From positions 1-64,000 of the forward strand of contig JBNMQM010000010.1 in the NCBI GenBank assembly GCA_051278195.1: a stretch of 64,000 nucleotides of DNA, read 5' to 3'. The first letter of the stretch is position 1, and each line of letters opens with the position of its first letter. The notes beneath the pieces were generated by a model. It was not told the DNA's origin. It worked only from the letters and a program-made list of their open reading frames with translations, and made no database searches. Source of the stretch: JAHRVQ01 sp051278195 (GTDB lineage: Bacteria; Pseudomonadota; Gammaproteobacteria; Pseudomonadales; Azotimanducaceae). A program made the translations under genes and the position numbers. Below are positions 18,249 through 26,786 of the stretch, piece after piece.

Positions 18249-18454
18249 TTCACTACGGCGTCGCCGCCGGTTCGGTGGGATAAAGTCAACTCAGGAAACC
18301 AGGCGGCACGGTGTGTCTCATCGGTGATGGCGCGCCAGACTTTTTCGATGGGGTGGTTCAGCAATCGTGTGCAGGTAATCGTTTTGTTGCCGAGATGATC
18401 GGTACCATGGGTACCGAGCCGGTCAGCGTTAAGGTTTGCATCTGGGTGATTCAT
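18215..18454 (-). pseudogene. Truncated SRPBCC/AHSA1-family gene
   Basis: Only 79 residues. Residues 25-55 (TITCTRLLNHPIEKVWRAIT) match the N-terminal strand and helix of AHSA1-like (activator of Hsp90 ATPase) START-fold proteins, normally about 140-160 residues. The reading frame then runs into the 3' end of the PH-domain gene and stops, so roughly the second half is missing. Its ATG overlaps the stop of an ArsR remnant (ATGA), the classical ArsR-AHSA1 operon arrangement. Probably non-functional. Confidence 0.6.
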
Positions 18455-18498
18455 AACAGGCGTCGATTGGGTTCAACGATGGCAGAGAAAGCATCCAT
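18451..18498 (-). pseudogene. ArsR-family regulator remnant (first 13 codons retained)
   Basis: Minus-strand ATG at 18498 encodes MDAFSAIVEPNRRLL then stop. MDAF..(I/L)..P.RR is the standard beginning of ArsR helix-turn-helix regulators paired with AHSA1 genes. The stop overlaps the AHSA1 start by the usual ATGA, so the two ends of the gene remain and the approximately 90 codons between them are gone. AT-rich DNA upstream (18520-18575) may be the old promoter and operator. Confidence 0.5.
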
Positions 18499-18767
18499 CT
18501 GCGGTCATACCTCTGTGAGACTGGCTACATATATCCATTTAGAAATATATCTGTAAAGAAATATATAAATTGAGTGGATATCAAAGCGAATAGTCGCGGA
18601 AGGGAGCTCGCGGGGATACTAGCTTTGGCGAGCTGCGCCATAGCGGGTTGGTTAAAAAATATACAACTGTCTGCTGCCAGTTTGCGGACTAGCATCAATT
18701 TCTATTCCCATTCGGCTTTGATACTCTCTAAACAACGAACCTTCCGTTAGAGAAAGGAGTTTGTCGT

Positions 18768-19523
18768 ATGTATGAGTTTGCGAAAGGGCCGCTCGGAATT
18801 GGCCAACAAGTTGATCAGGCCATCAAACTGACTCGACATATCTACCTCTCGGCGCTAGGGGTTGTGTTGCTCACAGTCTCTATCGGTGTATTGAGTGCCT
18901 TTACAAATACGAGTTTTGTTGAGCAGGCAGATGACATTGGATCGATCGGTGCCTCAGCCTGGGCAGGCTTCATTATTTTCACGATATTGACTGTCTATCT
19001 TTACTTCCTGTTGGTCATACAGATTTGCTACCGAGCTTTTGGCCTAGGCGATATGGTTGACGCCATGACGATGTCATTTAAAAAACTATTTCCTTTGATT
19101 GGTCTCTACCTTGGATTGGTGCTGGCCGTATCCTTCGGCATGATTTTATTGATTGTGCCAGGCATGATTCTCGTCATATCGCTGTCGCTGTCGATGTATT
19201 GCATGGTGCTGGAAGGGACCGGCCCAATCGAGTCGCTCAAGCGTTCTCATTCGCTCGTGTGGGGAAACTGGATGAGAACGGCAATGGTGTTTTCCGTGGG
19301 CGGGCTGCTGCTGATTGTGTTTTATTTTATCGTGGTTTTTGTTTCCGCTACTGTGATATTCACATCGGACCCAGATTCCATCCAGTTTTGGACAAGCGTT
19401 TTGACCTCTGCCATTACGCCTTTTGCTCAGCCGTTCCTTATCGCAATGGGTTTAGTAATTTATAACGACGTGCGGGTCAGAAAAGAAGGCGGTGATCTAG
19501 AAGACCAAATAGAGAACCTTTGA
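18768..19523 (+). CDS. Polytopic membrane protein (DUF975/GPDP-membrane-domain-like)
   Basis: 251 residues with five or six hydrophobic helices and a cytoplasmic N-terminus; AGGAG lies 9-10 bp before the ATG. The pattern ...PGMILVISLSLSMYCMVLEGTGPIESLKRSHSLVWGNW... (Pro before a helix, then a conserved loop with SLKRS and W) is typical of the membrane domains of the glycerophosphoryl-diester-phosphodiesterase/DUF975 group. No catalytic domain is attached. It is followed by a decayed membrane-protein gene on the same strand. Confidence 0.7.
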   Translation: MYEFAKGPLGIGQQVDQAIKLTRHIYLSALGVVLLTVSIGVLSAFTNTSFVEQADDIGSIGASAWAGFIIFTILTVYLYFLLVIQICYRAFGLGDMVDAMTMSFKKLFPLIGLYLGLVLAVSFGMILLIVPGMILVISLSLSMYCMVLEGTGPIESLKRSHSLVWGNWMRTAMVFSVGGLLLIVFYFIVVFVSATVIFTSDPDSIQFWTSVLTSAITPFAQPFLIAMGLVIYNDVRVRKEGGDLEDQIENL

Positions 19524-19574
19524 GTCTCATACTTTGACTGGACCTGCGAGTGAATTAGATCGATTGACACGCCA

Positions 19575-20167
19575 TTGGACCTTGTTCAGTTAGATCAGAT
19601 TCTAAAGACCGTTGAACAGCCCAAGGCTAGTCTCAGCTACTGGCAACAGATATTTGATTGGTTGGCCCCTTTGGTGAATTGGTTTGTCAAATACGGTGAT
19701 CTGTTTTTCTATTTTGGCTGACTGTCGCCGGCATCCTCATCGTGCTAACGCTTTACTATATTGGTCTGCAGCTGCGGGGGGTCGTTTTGCCAAAGCTTAC
19801 CAGACGCGGATCAGTCGAAGGTCTGCTTGCGCCGGAACGCGCGAGTCGCTTCGTTCTCGCCGACCCGCACAGTGCTGAGGGCTGGGCAATGACGGTCATC
19901 TGGTTTGTCTATGTTGGTTTTGTGAACGCAAGACTCGGGCCGGTACTGTTGCCGAAAACAGAGATTTCGAACGCTTCATTCGCGAAGCGTATCGGCAACC
20001 TTTATGCCAGGCACACGCCGACAGACCAGATCAACGGCCGGTTGCTGCAGAGTTTCAATGATCACTATCGTCGTCATCACCATTTGCCCGTCAATGGCGA
20101 GAGTGCGCTGTCTTATCTACAGCAGGATTATCAATACGAAGATGAGGATGTTGATGAGTTTCGGTAA
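19575..20167 (+). pseudogene. Frameshifted single-span membrane protein gene
   Basis: One frame encodes LDLVQLDQILKTVEQPKASL... and runs through WLAPLVNWFVKYGDLFFYFG to a TGA at 19719. The protein clearly continues in the frame one base back (WLTVAGILIVLTLYYIGLQ... to DVDEFR), so a single base appears lost near the T runs at 19704-19715. The joined product would have about 198 residues: amphipathic N-terminus, one or two membrane helices, soluble C-terminal domain. It recalls the DUF4129/DUF4350 proteins of RDD-SpoIIM-MoxR-DUF58 loci, but the family match is weak. A sequencing error would restore it. Confidence 0.5.
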
Positions 20168-20482
20168 AAGGCCAATCGCAATCAGTGGAATCTCGACCGC
20201 TAGCAGATGATATATGTAAGATCTGAAATGAGTCGCTGGGCGTGATAGTTCGCGATTTGCGTCGAGTAATAATGCCTTTAAGCTGTCTACCAGGTCTGAA
20301 TTCGGTAATTCCGATTGGGCAAAAGATAAATCACCCTGGGCGATCTGATAGGTTCGCACTAGAGCATCCGATGCCATTAGATCGGTCACATCAGATTTGC
20401 GGTGACGCGTCACTTCCTGTTGAAACGTGCGCCATAATTTGGCTCGCTGCCTTAACCACCTGCGGGCAACGATATCTTACAT
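20117..20482 (-). pseudogene. SpoIIM-like gene remnant
   Basis: Directly after the RDD stop (TAATG overlap) the start ATG at 20482 is followed at once by TAA. The same frame then encodes DIVARRWLRQRAKLWRTFQQ and VRTYQIAQGDLSFAQSELPN, matching the N-terminal third of stage II sporulation M-like membrane proteins (about 320 residues), which normally follow RDD genes. From about 20167 the frame is only antisense to the C-terminus of the convergent gene, producing an artificial hydrophobic tail. Thus start codon context and two thirds of the gene are lost. Confidence 0.55.
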
Positions 20483-21186
20483 TAGCGGGACACCAAATTT
20501 TCAAGTCTTTGCTTCAAGGCTTTCTCATCTGTTGTGACATGAACATGCTCGCCTAGCTTATGCAGCAATGCCTGTCCAAGCTGCGCTCGCTTCGCTACTT
20601 CTAAATCTGACCAGCGATTCAGCAGCCGTTTGACAGTTTGTAATTCCTGCATGGATAAAGTCTCTGTCTCGAGCAAGTCATCTACACTGTCCGCCAGCGT
20701 CTCGCCACCATGGTCATAGACTAGCAAGGTGCCGGCAGCGAGGTCACCTATGCGAACCTGTCGCTTAGTGATCAAGCAGCAAACGATACCAACGATGTAA
20801 AAGGTAGGCATGCTATCCACTATGCGCATGATATTTCTTAGCATGATGGCTGTGCTGCTAGGCGCTAGGCCATCAATCGTGACAACTCTAACTTTCACGT
20901 AGCGTTTGCCGGGCGTATTGCCTTCCATCATAAGCTCAAGCACGGGATGGTAGAAAAAATAGATGAACAAGGCTGGGGCGATTGAAACGATCTGAGCGAG
21001 TGTTGATCCGATCGGCGAGAATTGAGTCACAATGAGCAGGGAGATACCAAGCCAGAGCAGTGCTGTTAAAAAGCGGATGTGCCAATCGATTGTAAACGCA
21101 TATGCCCTCGCGCCCAGACCTGCTACCGCCACTTCGTAGTTGAAGCCGTAGCCTGATTCAATCTTTAGTGCGTCATCCTGGGACAT
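20482..21186 (-). CDS. RDD-family membrane protein
   Basis: 234 residues with the family signature: ARAYAFTIDW (Arg and Asp of RDD) at about 27-36, then helices at about 40-60, 65-82 and 120-140, with PGKRYVKVRVV between. The cytoplasmic C-terminus (from about 160) is helical and charged. RDD proteins are poorly understood; some act in ion transport. Usually the first gene of a membrane-protein/MoxR locus, of which only remnants remain here. Confidence 0.85.
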   Translation of the reverse strand: MSQDDALKIESGYGFNYEVAVAGLGARAYAFTIDWHIRFLTALLWLGISLLIVTQFSPIGSTLAQIVSIAPALFIYFFYHPVLELMMEGNTPGKRYVKVRVVTIDGLAPSSTAIMLRNIMRIVDSMPTFYIVGIVCCLITKRQVRIGDLAAGTLLVYDHGGETLADSVDDLLETETLSMQELQTVKRLLNRWSDLEVAKRAQLGQALLHKLGEHVHVTTDEKALKQRLENLVSR

Positions 21187-21290
21187 ATCTGAAAAGCTGC
21201 TCCAAACAGCTGCGATACAGAGAGACTAGATGAGAACGAATCAACGAGCAAATGACTTGTTGAGCACACAGAGGTTGCTACACAGAGACT

Positions 21291-22964
21291 TCAAGTTGTT
21301 AGCAGATCAAGCGCAATCGCCTCGGCAACCTTGATGCCATCTATACCGGCAGACAAAATACCGCCGGCATAACCAGCACCTTCACCGGCGGGATAAAGCC
21401 CGTTGGTGTTGATGCTCTGGCAATCCTTGCCGCGGCGAATTGATATGGGTGATGAGGTGCGTGTTTCGACGCCTGTGAGCAGGGCATCTGCCATAGCAAA
21501 GCCTTTAATTTGCTTGTCAAAGGCAGGAATGGCTTCGCGAATGGCCGCAATGGCAAAGTCTGGTAGAAGTTCAGCGAGGTTCACCAGTTTTACACCTGGT
21601 TTGTAGGAGGGGACAACCGTGCCTAATTCAGAGGAAGCTTTGTTGGCTAAAAAATCTCCAACTCGCTGCGCCGGCGCACTGTAATCGCGACCACCCAATT
21701 CAAATGCTAATGACTCTAAGTTGCGCTGCAAGTCGATGCCTGCCAATACATCGCCGGGGTAGTCCTGTTCCGGTTCAATGCCCACGACAATGGCTGAGTT
21801 GGCATTGCGCTCATTGCGTGAATACTGAGACATGCCATTGGTAACGACGCGGCCCGGCTCGGACGTTGCTGCCACGACTGTGCCGCCAGGACACATACAA
21901 AAGCTGTAAACGCTACGACCATTTTCACAGTGGTGTACCAGTTTGTAATCAGCGGCTCCTAAAATGGGATGACCTTTGGATTCGCCAAATCGGGCATCGT
22001 CAATCACCGACTGGGGGTGTTCGATCCGAAAACCAATTGAAAATGGTTTTGGTTCGACGTAAATGTCCTGCTCTACTAACATCTCAAAAGTGTCGCGAGC
22101 GCTGTGGCCGATTGCCAGTACAACATGACGGCTGCGTAGAGTTTCACCACTGGCTAGTGTAATGCCGGTGATTTGGCCGATGCCTTTTAAATGTGGAGCT
22201 GCTAAATTGGCGTCGTCAGCACCTGCTGGCGGCGCTCGATGAATCGTTTCAACTTTTTGCTCAAAGCGAACTTCGCCGCCTAAGGCAATTATCTTGGCGC
22301 GGATGCTCTCGACCATCTTTACCAGCTTGAACGTACCGATGTGAGGTTTACTCACCATCAGTATTTCAGCCGGTGCACCCGATTCAACAAACTCCTGCAG
22401 GACCTTTCTGCCCAGATGCCGTCGATCACGTACCTGACTCCATAGCTTGCCATCGGAGAAGGTGCCCGCGCCGCCTTCGCCGAACTGAACGTTAGATTCT
22501 GGGTTTAGTTCGCGCTTACGCCACAGGCCCCAGGTGTCTTTTGTCCTTTGGCGGACATCTCGGCCACGTTCTAGCACGATGGGCTTAAGACCCATTTGTG
22601 CGAGCAGTAAGGCCGCAAGTAATCCGCATGGACCAAAGCCAATCACGATCGGTCGTTGTTGTTCAGCCGACGGAAAGTCTGGCGGTGCTGTTGCGACAAA
22701 GTGGTAGCTAGTGTCGGGTGAAGGTTGAACGAGTCCTGAGGTTTTGGGGTTCGCTAAAAGCGATGCTTCAGATTCAGCTGTGAGAGTAAGATCCAGTTGA
22801 TAGATTAACTGGATCTGCCGCTTGTTGCGGGCATCATAGCTGCGCTTGAAGATGTTAATGTCGAGCAGGTCCTCGACGGCGATACCCAGCCGCTCGATGA
22901 CCGCCAGCGACAGATCTTGTTCTGCGTGGTTGAGGGGTAATTTGAGTTCGTTCAGTCTTAACAT
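21291..22964 (-). CDS. FAD-dependent oxidoreductase (COG2509 type)
   Basis: About 557 residues from ATG 22964 (MLRLNELKLPLNHAEQDL); an ATG ten codons upstream is less likely. The N-terminal approximately 80 residues form a small DUF-like domain preceding the Rossmann motif VIGFGPCGLLAALLLAQMG. VQFGEGGAGTFSDGKL is diagnostic of the COG2509 group of uncharacterised FAD dehydrogenases. The C-terminal NGLYPAGEGAGYAGGI binds FAD. Cytosolic; substrate unknown. The neighbouring gene is a second, unrelated flavoprotein. Confidence 0.88.
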   Translation of the reverse strand: MLRLNELKLPLNHAEQDLSLAVIERLGIAVEDLLDINIFKRSYDARNKRQIQLIYQLDLTLTAESEASLLANPKTSGLVQPSPDTSYHFVATAPPDFPSAEQQRPIVIGFGPCGLLAALLLAQMGLKPIVLERGRDVRQRTKDTWGLWRKRELNPESNVQFGEGGAGTFSDGKLWSQVRDRRHLGRKVLQEFVESGAPAEILMVSKPHIGTFKLVKMVESIRAKIIALGGEVRFEQKVETIHRAPPAGADDANLAAPHLKGIGQITGITLASGETLRSRHVVLAIGHSARDTFEMLVEQDIYVEPKPFSIGFRIEHPQSVIDDARFGESKGHPILGAADYKLVHHCENGRSVYSFCMCPGGTVVAATSEPGRVVTNGMSQYSRNERNANSAIVVGIEPEQDYPGDVLAGIDLQRNLESLAFELGGRDYSAPAQRVGDFLANKASSELGTVVPSYKPGVKLVNLAELLPDFAIAAIREAIPAFDKQIKGFAMADALLTGVETRTSSPISIRRGKDCQSINTNGLYPAGEGAGYAGGILSAGIDGIKVAEAIALDLLTT

Positions 22965-23038
22965 GGTGCGAAGTTTATCATGAGGAAAGGGCATCTAAAC
23001 CAAGAACCTATGACAGGAGTTCATGACACGGATCTTTA

Positions 23039-23074
23039 CCAGAACTTATACCAGAACTTATACCAGAACCTATA
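23039..23074. repeat. Three tandem copies of a 12-bp unit
   Basis: CCAGAACTTATA at 23039-23050 and 23051-23062 and the variant CCAGAACCTATA at 23063-23074. The last copy includes the stop codon of the leftward BaiN-like gene, so the duplication lies right after that gene. Confidence 0.85.
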
Positions 23075-24275
23075 CGGACAGCCCCGCACTGTAGCCGGAT
23101 GACCAGGCCCACTGAAAATTGAAGCCACCCAGATGCCCGCTGACATCTAGTACCTCACCAATAAAGTACAAACCGGATTGCTGTCGCGTCTCCATTGTCT
23201 TGGAGCTAATCGCGTCGGTGCAAACGCCGCCCAGGGTCACTTCCGCAGTGCGATAACCCTCGCTCGCAGAGGGCTTCAAAGACCAATGCTGCAGCTGTTC
23301 TGCAACCCGTCGTAAATGCACATCTGGAATGCGTTCGAGACGTGTGCCGTCCAGTTCTGGACAGAACAAAGTAATCAGTTCTGCTGCCAACGACTTGGGT
23401 AGCGGCTGACCCAGTAGGTTTTTCAAGTGGGTAGAACGTTGCGAGTTTTTGGCTGTGATCAACCAGTCTTCTATGTCGATACCCGGCAGTAAATTCACGA
23501 CAATGGCATCGCCTGGCTGCCAGTAGTTCGATATTTGTAAGATCGCCGGACCGCTGATGCCGCGGTGGGTGAACAGCATATTCTCGGTAAATGCCTCGCC
23601 ATTGCAGCTGACTTCAACTTCTAAGGCCAACCCGGATAGCCGCTCGCATAAGTCTTTGGTGGCATCGCTGAACATTAGTGGCACCAGGCCCGCTCGACGT
23701 TCGATCAAGTCTAGATCAAATTGACGCGCAATCTCGTAGCCAAAGTCACTGCCGCCCAGGGTGGGAATCGACAGTGCGCCGGTGGCAATTACAAGGGCTT
23801 CACAATGCTTGGAATACTCCACATCGGATCGACTGAAATGAAGCTCATAGCCCCCGTCATCTGGGACAGGCTCAAGCCTTGACACCTCACAATGGCTCAA
23901 GATTTCAACGCCGACCTTCTGGCACTCATCCAGCAATAGTTTGACGATATCTTTCGCCGAATTCAGGCAGAACAACTGGCCGTGGCGACGTTCCTCATAT
24001 GGAATGTCATGTGACTCGACCAGATGTATGAAATCCCACGGGGTATAGCGTTGCAATGCGGCTTTCACAAAGTGAGGATTGGCGCAGATAAAGTTTTCTG
24101 GTTCGACATAGTAGTTGGTGAAATTGCAGCGACCGCCGCCCGACATGAGGATCTTTTTGCCAATTTTGTTGGATTTCTCCAAGACCAGAACCCGCCGACC
24201 TCTTTGGGCGGCTGTTAAAGCGCACATTAGCCCTGCGGCGCCCGCTCCCAGTACAATAACATCGTGTTCAGGCAT
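23070..24275 (-). CDS. NAD(P)/FAD-dependent oxidoreductase, HI0933/YhiN-BaiN family
   Basis: 401 residues. The N-terminus VIVLGAGAAGLMCALTAAQRG is the FAD Rossmann motif; KSNKIGKKILMSGGGRCNFTN is the hallmark of the HI0933/YhiN family. FTHRGISGPAILQIS and the C-terminal DVSGHLGGFNFQWAWSSGY are also conserved. Members include the bile-acid enzyme BaiN and many uncharacterised enzymes; the substrate here is unknown. It is followed upstream by the SEC-C gene, transcribed in the same direction. Confidence 0.93.
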   Translation of the reverse strand: MPEHDVIVLGAGAAGLMCALTAAQRGRRVLVLEKSNKIGKKILMSGGGRCNFTNYYVEPENFICANPHFVKAALQRYTPWDFIHLVESHDIPYEERRHGQLFCLNSAKDIVKLLLDECQKVGVEILSHCEVSRLEPVPDDGGYELHFSRSDVEYSKHCEALVIATGALSIPTLGGSDFGYEIARQFDLDLIERRAGLVPLMFSDATKDLCERLSGLALEVEVSCNGEAFTENMLFTHRGISGPAILQISNYWQPGDAIVVNLLPGIDIEDWLITAKNSQRSTHLKNLLGQPLPKSLAAELITLFCPELDGTRLERIPDVHLRRVAEQLQHWSLKPSASEGYRTAEVTLGGVCTDAISSKTMETRQQSGLYFIGEVLDVSGHLGGFNFQWAWSSGYSAGLSV

Positions 24276-24293
24276 AGCTAATTGCGAGGCGAA

Positions 24294-24629
24294 TTAGGCC
24301 GAGCAGCACTGCTTATATTTTTTGCCGCTGCCACAGGGGCAAGGTTCATTGCGGCCCGCAAGGCGGGTGGTAGTGGCAACGACCTTTTTATCCAGCAATA
24401 AGGTCAGTTGGCTGATGTCTTCTTCGTTGTCTGGAGAGATATCAATCTCACAAAACCAGCCATGCTCAGCGCAGAGGGCTTCAAGCTCCGCCCGTTTTTC
24501 TTCAGAATTCAACAGGAGTTTTAGCGGTGCCCGTTTAGAGCCCAAACGCATCGGCTTTTTGGTTCCGAAGGCTTTAGCTTCGAATTTCGGCTTCTTTAGA
24601 GGCAGATCTTTGTGCGGATAGCTAGACAT
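24294..24629 (-). CDS. PBPRA1643-type SWIM/SEC-C metal-binding protein
   Basis: 111 residues. The C-terminus GRNEPCPCGSGKKYKQCC is the SEC-C zinc knuckle also found at the end of SecA. The N-terminal YPHKDLPLKKPKFEAKAFGTKKPMRLG-type basic segment (positions 4-30) identifies the small gammaproteobacterial family. Function is unknown; binding to ribosomes or nascent chains is suggested only by the shared knuckle. Confidence 0.9.
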   Translation of the reverse strand: MSSYPHKDLPLKKPKFEAKAFGTKKPMRLGSKRAPLKLLLNSEEKRAELEALCAEHGWFCEIDISPDNEEDISQLTLLLDKKVVATTTRLAGRNEPCPCGSGKKYKQCCSA

Positions 24630-24800
24630 AGGCAGGACTTAAACAAGGTATAGGGACTTATTATACAGACTATGGCGGCATAGAGTGGTGTTTGCGTTGT
24701 CGCGACTTGATTATCTGCCTACTCTGGCTGCAGCGTAGTGTTGTTAAACTTTCGTTCTACGGCTCTGTGGTAGGTTTTTCGTGCTTGTGGTGCCGTGAAC

Positions 24801-25001
24801 CTAAGCCGTCTGTTCCTCATTTTGTCTTTTAATAGCAACATAGTGGCTGAAGCTTTGACGTTTAGGTTTCTTGCAAGGGTCGTCAGGAAGTTCGTGCGCC
24901 AATGCGGCAACATCTTTTGGACCGAGATCTACTTCAGCAGTGCTGGCCGAAGCAGCGGCTAAAGTCAGGCATAGCGCTGTGTTGCGAACTAGCGTCGTTA
25001 T
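24801..25001 (-). pseudogene. Signal-peptide-like open frame lacking a standard start codon
   Basis: Within the 449-bp gap 24630-25078, the minus strand reads ATA-ACG-ACG then LVRNTALCLTLAAASASTAEV, a convincing signal peptide with an Ala-x-Ala-like cut, and ends ...NEEQTA after 66 codons. There is no ATG, GTG or TTG before the signal; an ATA stands where the start is expected. AAGGA lies 13 bp before it. Either a small exported protein with an altered start or a fragment of a larger gene. Nothing else is seen in this gap. Confidence 0.3.
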
Positions 25002-25078
25002 TGAGTATCAGCGTTCCTTTTACCTATGCCTTCTAACTCTGTGATAATGTTTTCCGCAAGATAAAACCCAGATCCTTC

Positions 25079-25987
25079 ATGAACCTCCAAACTGCTATAG
25101 AACAGCTCGCCCAGGACGATCTTGGCGGAATTGCTTTGCCAGTGTTTATTCTTGCTATCGTGGTCGAAGCGCTGGTTTCAAAATCTCAGCATATGAGTTT
25201 ATACAAGGGTAAAGACTTCCTTGTGTCGATGGCGATGCTGGTGATCTCGGCCGTGATCGACTTTTTACCTAAGGTAGTCGCCTTTATGGCATTTTTCTAT
25301 TTGCACGAACTCAGCCCCCTAAAGGATATTGTGGGTCGGCAGTGGTGGGCTTGGGTCGTGTTGTTTTTTCTTGATGACTTTGTGTACTACTGGTTTCACC
25401 GCGCGAATCATGAAGTACGGTTCTTCTGGGCTGGACATGTTCCCCATCACTCATCCGTAAAACTCAATTTCGGCACGGCGCTTCGGCAGGGTGTCGGTGA
25501 GCGGACCCACAAGTATTTGTTCTGGCTACCGTTGCCGTTACTCGGTTTTGACCCGCTGATGATGTTCACGGTCATTGGTCTTAACTTGCTGTATCAATTT
25601 TGGGTGCACACGGAGCTGGTTCATCGCTTTCCGAAGATCATTGAAAGTATCTTTAACACGCCGTCTCACCACCGGGTGCATCACGGGTCTAACGTCCGAT
25701 ACTTAGATTGCAATCATGGGGGTGTCCTTATCATTTGGGATCGCATGTTTGGCACTTTTTCCAAAGAACTGGACGAGGAACCCGTGGTCTACGGACTCAC
25801 CAAAAATATTGAGACTCTTAACCCAGCAAAGGTGGCTTTCGGTGAGTACGCTAATATTTTTAGGGACGTGTTTCGGGCTGAAAACTGGGGCGACAAAGCA
25901 CGTTATCTATTGTTGGCCCCTGGCTGGTCACACGATGGCGAAGATAAGCGGGCGAAAGTGCTGAGGCGTGCAATCGATGCGAGTTGA
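25079..25987 (+). CDS. Sterol desaturase / fatty-acid hydroxylase family membrane protein
   Basis: 302 residues with four or five membrane helices and the di-iron histidine clusters of the family: FHRANHE (about 114-120), HVPHHSS (about 126-132) and SHHRVHHG (about 199-206), with a further His before NLLYQFWVHTELVH. Such enzymes use O2 and a di-iron centre to hydroxylate or desaturate lipids in the membrane. Bacterial members act on sterols, hopanoids, carotenoids or alkylglycerols; the substrate cannot be told. A decayed NAT gene starts 25 bp downstream. Confidence 0.9.
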   Translation: MNLQTAIEQLAQDDLGGIALPVFILAIVVEALVSKSQHMSLYKGKDFLVSMAMLVISAVIDFLPKVVAFMAFFYLHELSPLKDIVGRQWWAWVVLFFLDDFVYYWFHRANHEVRFFWAGHVPHHSSVKLNFGTALRQGVGERTHKYLFWLPLPLLGFDPLMMFTVIGLNLLYQFWVHTELVHRFPKIIESIFNTPSHHRVHHGSNVRYLDCNHGGVLIIWDRMFGTFSKELDEEPVVYGLTKNIETLNPAKVAFGEYANIFRDVFRAENWGDKARYLLLAPGWSHDGEDKRAKVLRRAIDAS

Positions 25988-26011
25988 ACCACTGAACAGG
26001 GGACGTAAGTG

Positions 26012-26669
26012 ATGCAGCATCAGCTGTTCGACTATCTAAAGCGTATTCAGTTCACCGGTCAACCAATCGTCGATCTTGTAACGCTCAAGCAGTTGCAACG
26101 CCAGCATCTGCTCAACATTCCTTATGAGAACTTAGATGTTCAGCTTGGCAGGCCGCTTGGTCGCGATCCCATAGATGCATTCGATAAGTTAGTGACGCGT
26201 AACCGAGGTGGTTGATGCTGGTATGGGTGATGGCTTTATAGAGCCAATAGAGCTTAAAGCAGACAAATTCCAACAACGCGGTTTTGATATGAGGCTTGAG
26301 CTTCAAGAAGACGGCTACTGGCGTTTTCATAATCAGCCATTCGGTGGTGCACCAAGTTTTGACTTTACGACGGATACAGCGGACGGCGCTCTGCTCGATT
26401 CCCAATGTCAGTGGCTCCAGGTTCATGAGGACTCGCCTTTTGTGCGGGCGCTGGTGCTGCAGATATTCAATGCCAATGGCTATGACATTCAGATCGGCTT
26501 AATGGCGAAGACGGTGACTCCGGAAGGCGTGACGGTTCGCCAAATTGAGTCTATCGCCGAGTTTGAAGAAAGGATGGCGAATGTTTTCAACTTGTCGGAC
26601 CCTGACATGCAGGATTTATGGCCAAAGCTGACCGCCAGGCATGTGCTGATGTTTCCGGACGAAGCCTAA
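26012..26669 (+). pseudogene. Arylamine N-acetyltransferase gene with internal deletion of the active site
   Basis: The first part (MQHQLFDYLKRIQFTG...LLNIPYENLDVQLGRP...LVTRNRGG) is the NAT N-terminus, ending exactly at the RGG that precedes the catalytic W-C. The frame then hits TGA at 26213. The following frame resumes at VVDAGMGDGFIEPI, the conserved V-D-x-G-x-G-D block, and continues to ...MFPDEA. About 55 residues, including the catalytic Cys and the NH(L/M) histidine, are missing; only the Asp of the triad is left. GGTGGTTG-like homology at both ends could have mediated the deletion. Acetyl-CoA-dependent acetylation is not possible. Confidence 0.8.
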
Positions 26670-26786
26670 ATTATTTGCCGTTGTCGCTCATCTCCTTCGT
26701 CGGCATCGGTTGGCGGATGGGGAGTGTGAGCGCTATGGTGGGGTTCTCTTTGTAGGCTTTCTTTTTCAAGTGGAGTTGGATCATAA

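Noticed and set aside
18480..18580. AT-rich stretch considered as an origin or attachment site
   Set aside because: No repeats of DnaA-box type and no integrase; better explained as the old promoter of the ArsR remnant.
20242..20556. 104-residue plus-strand frame
   Set aside because: Antisense to the SpoIIM remnant and the RDD gene end.
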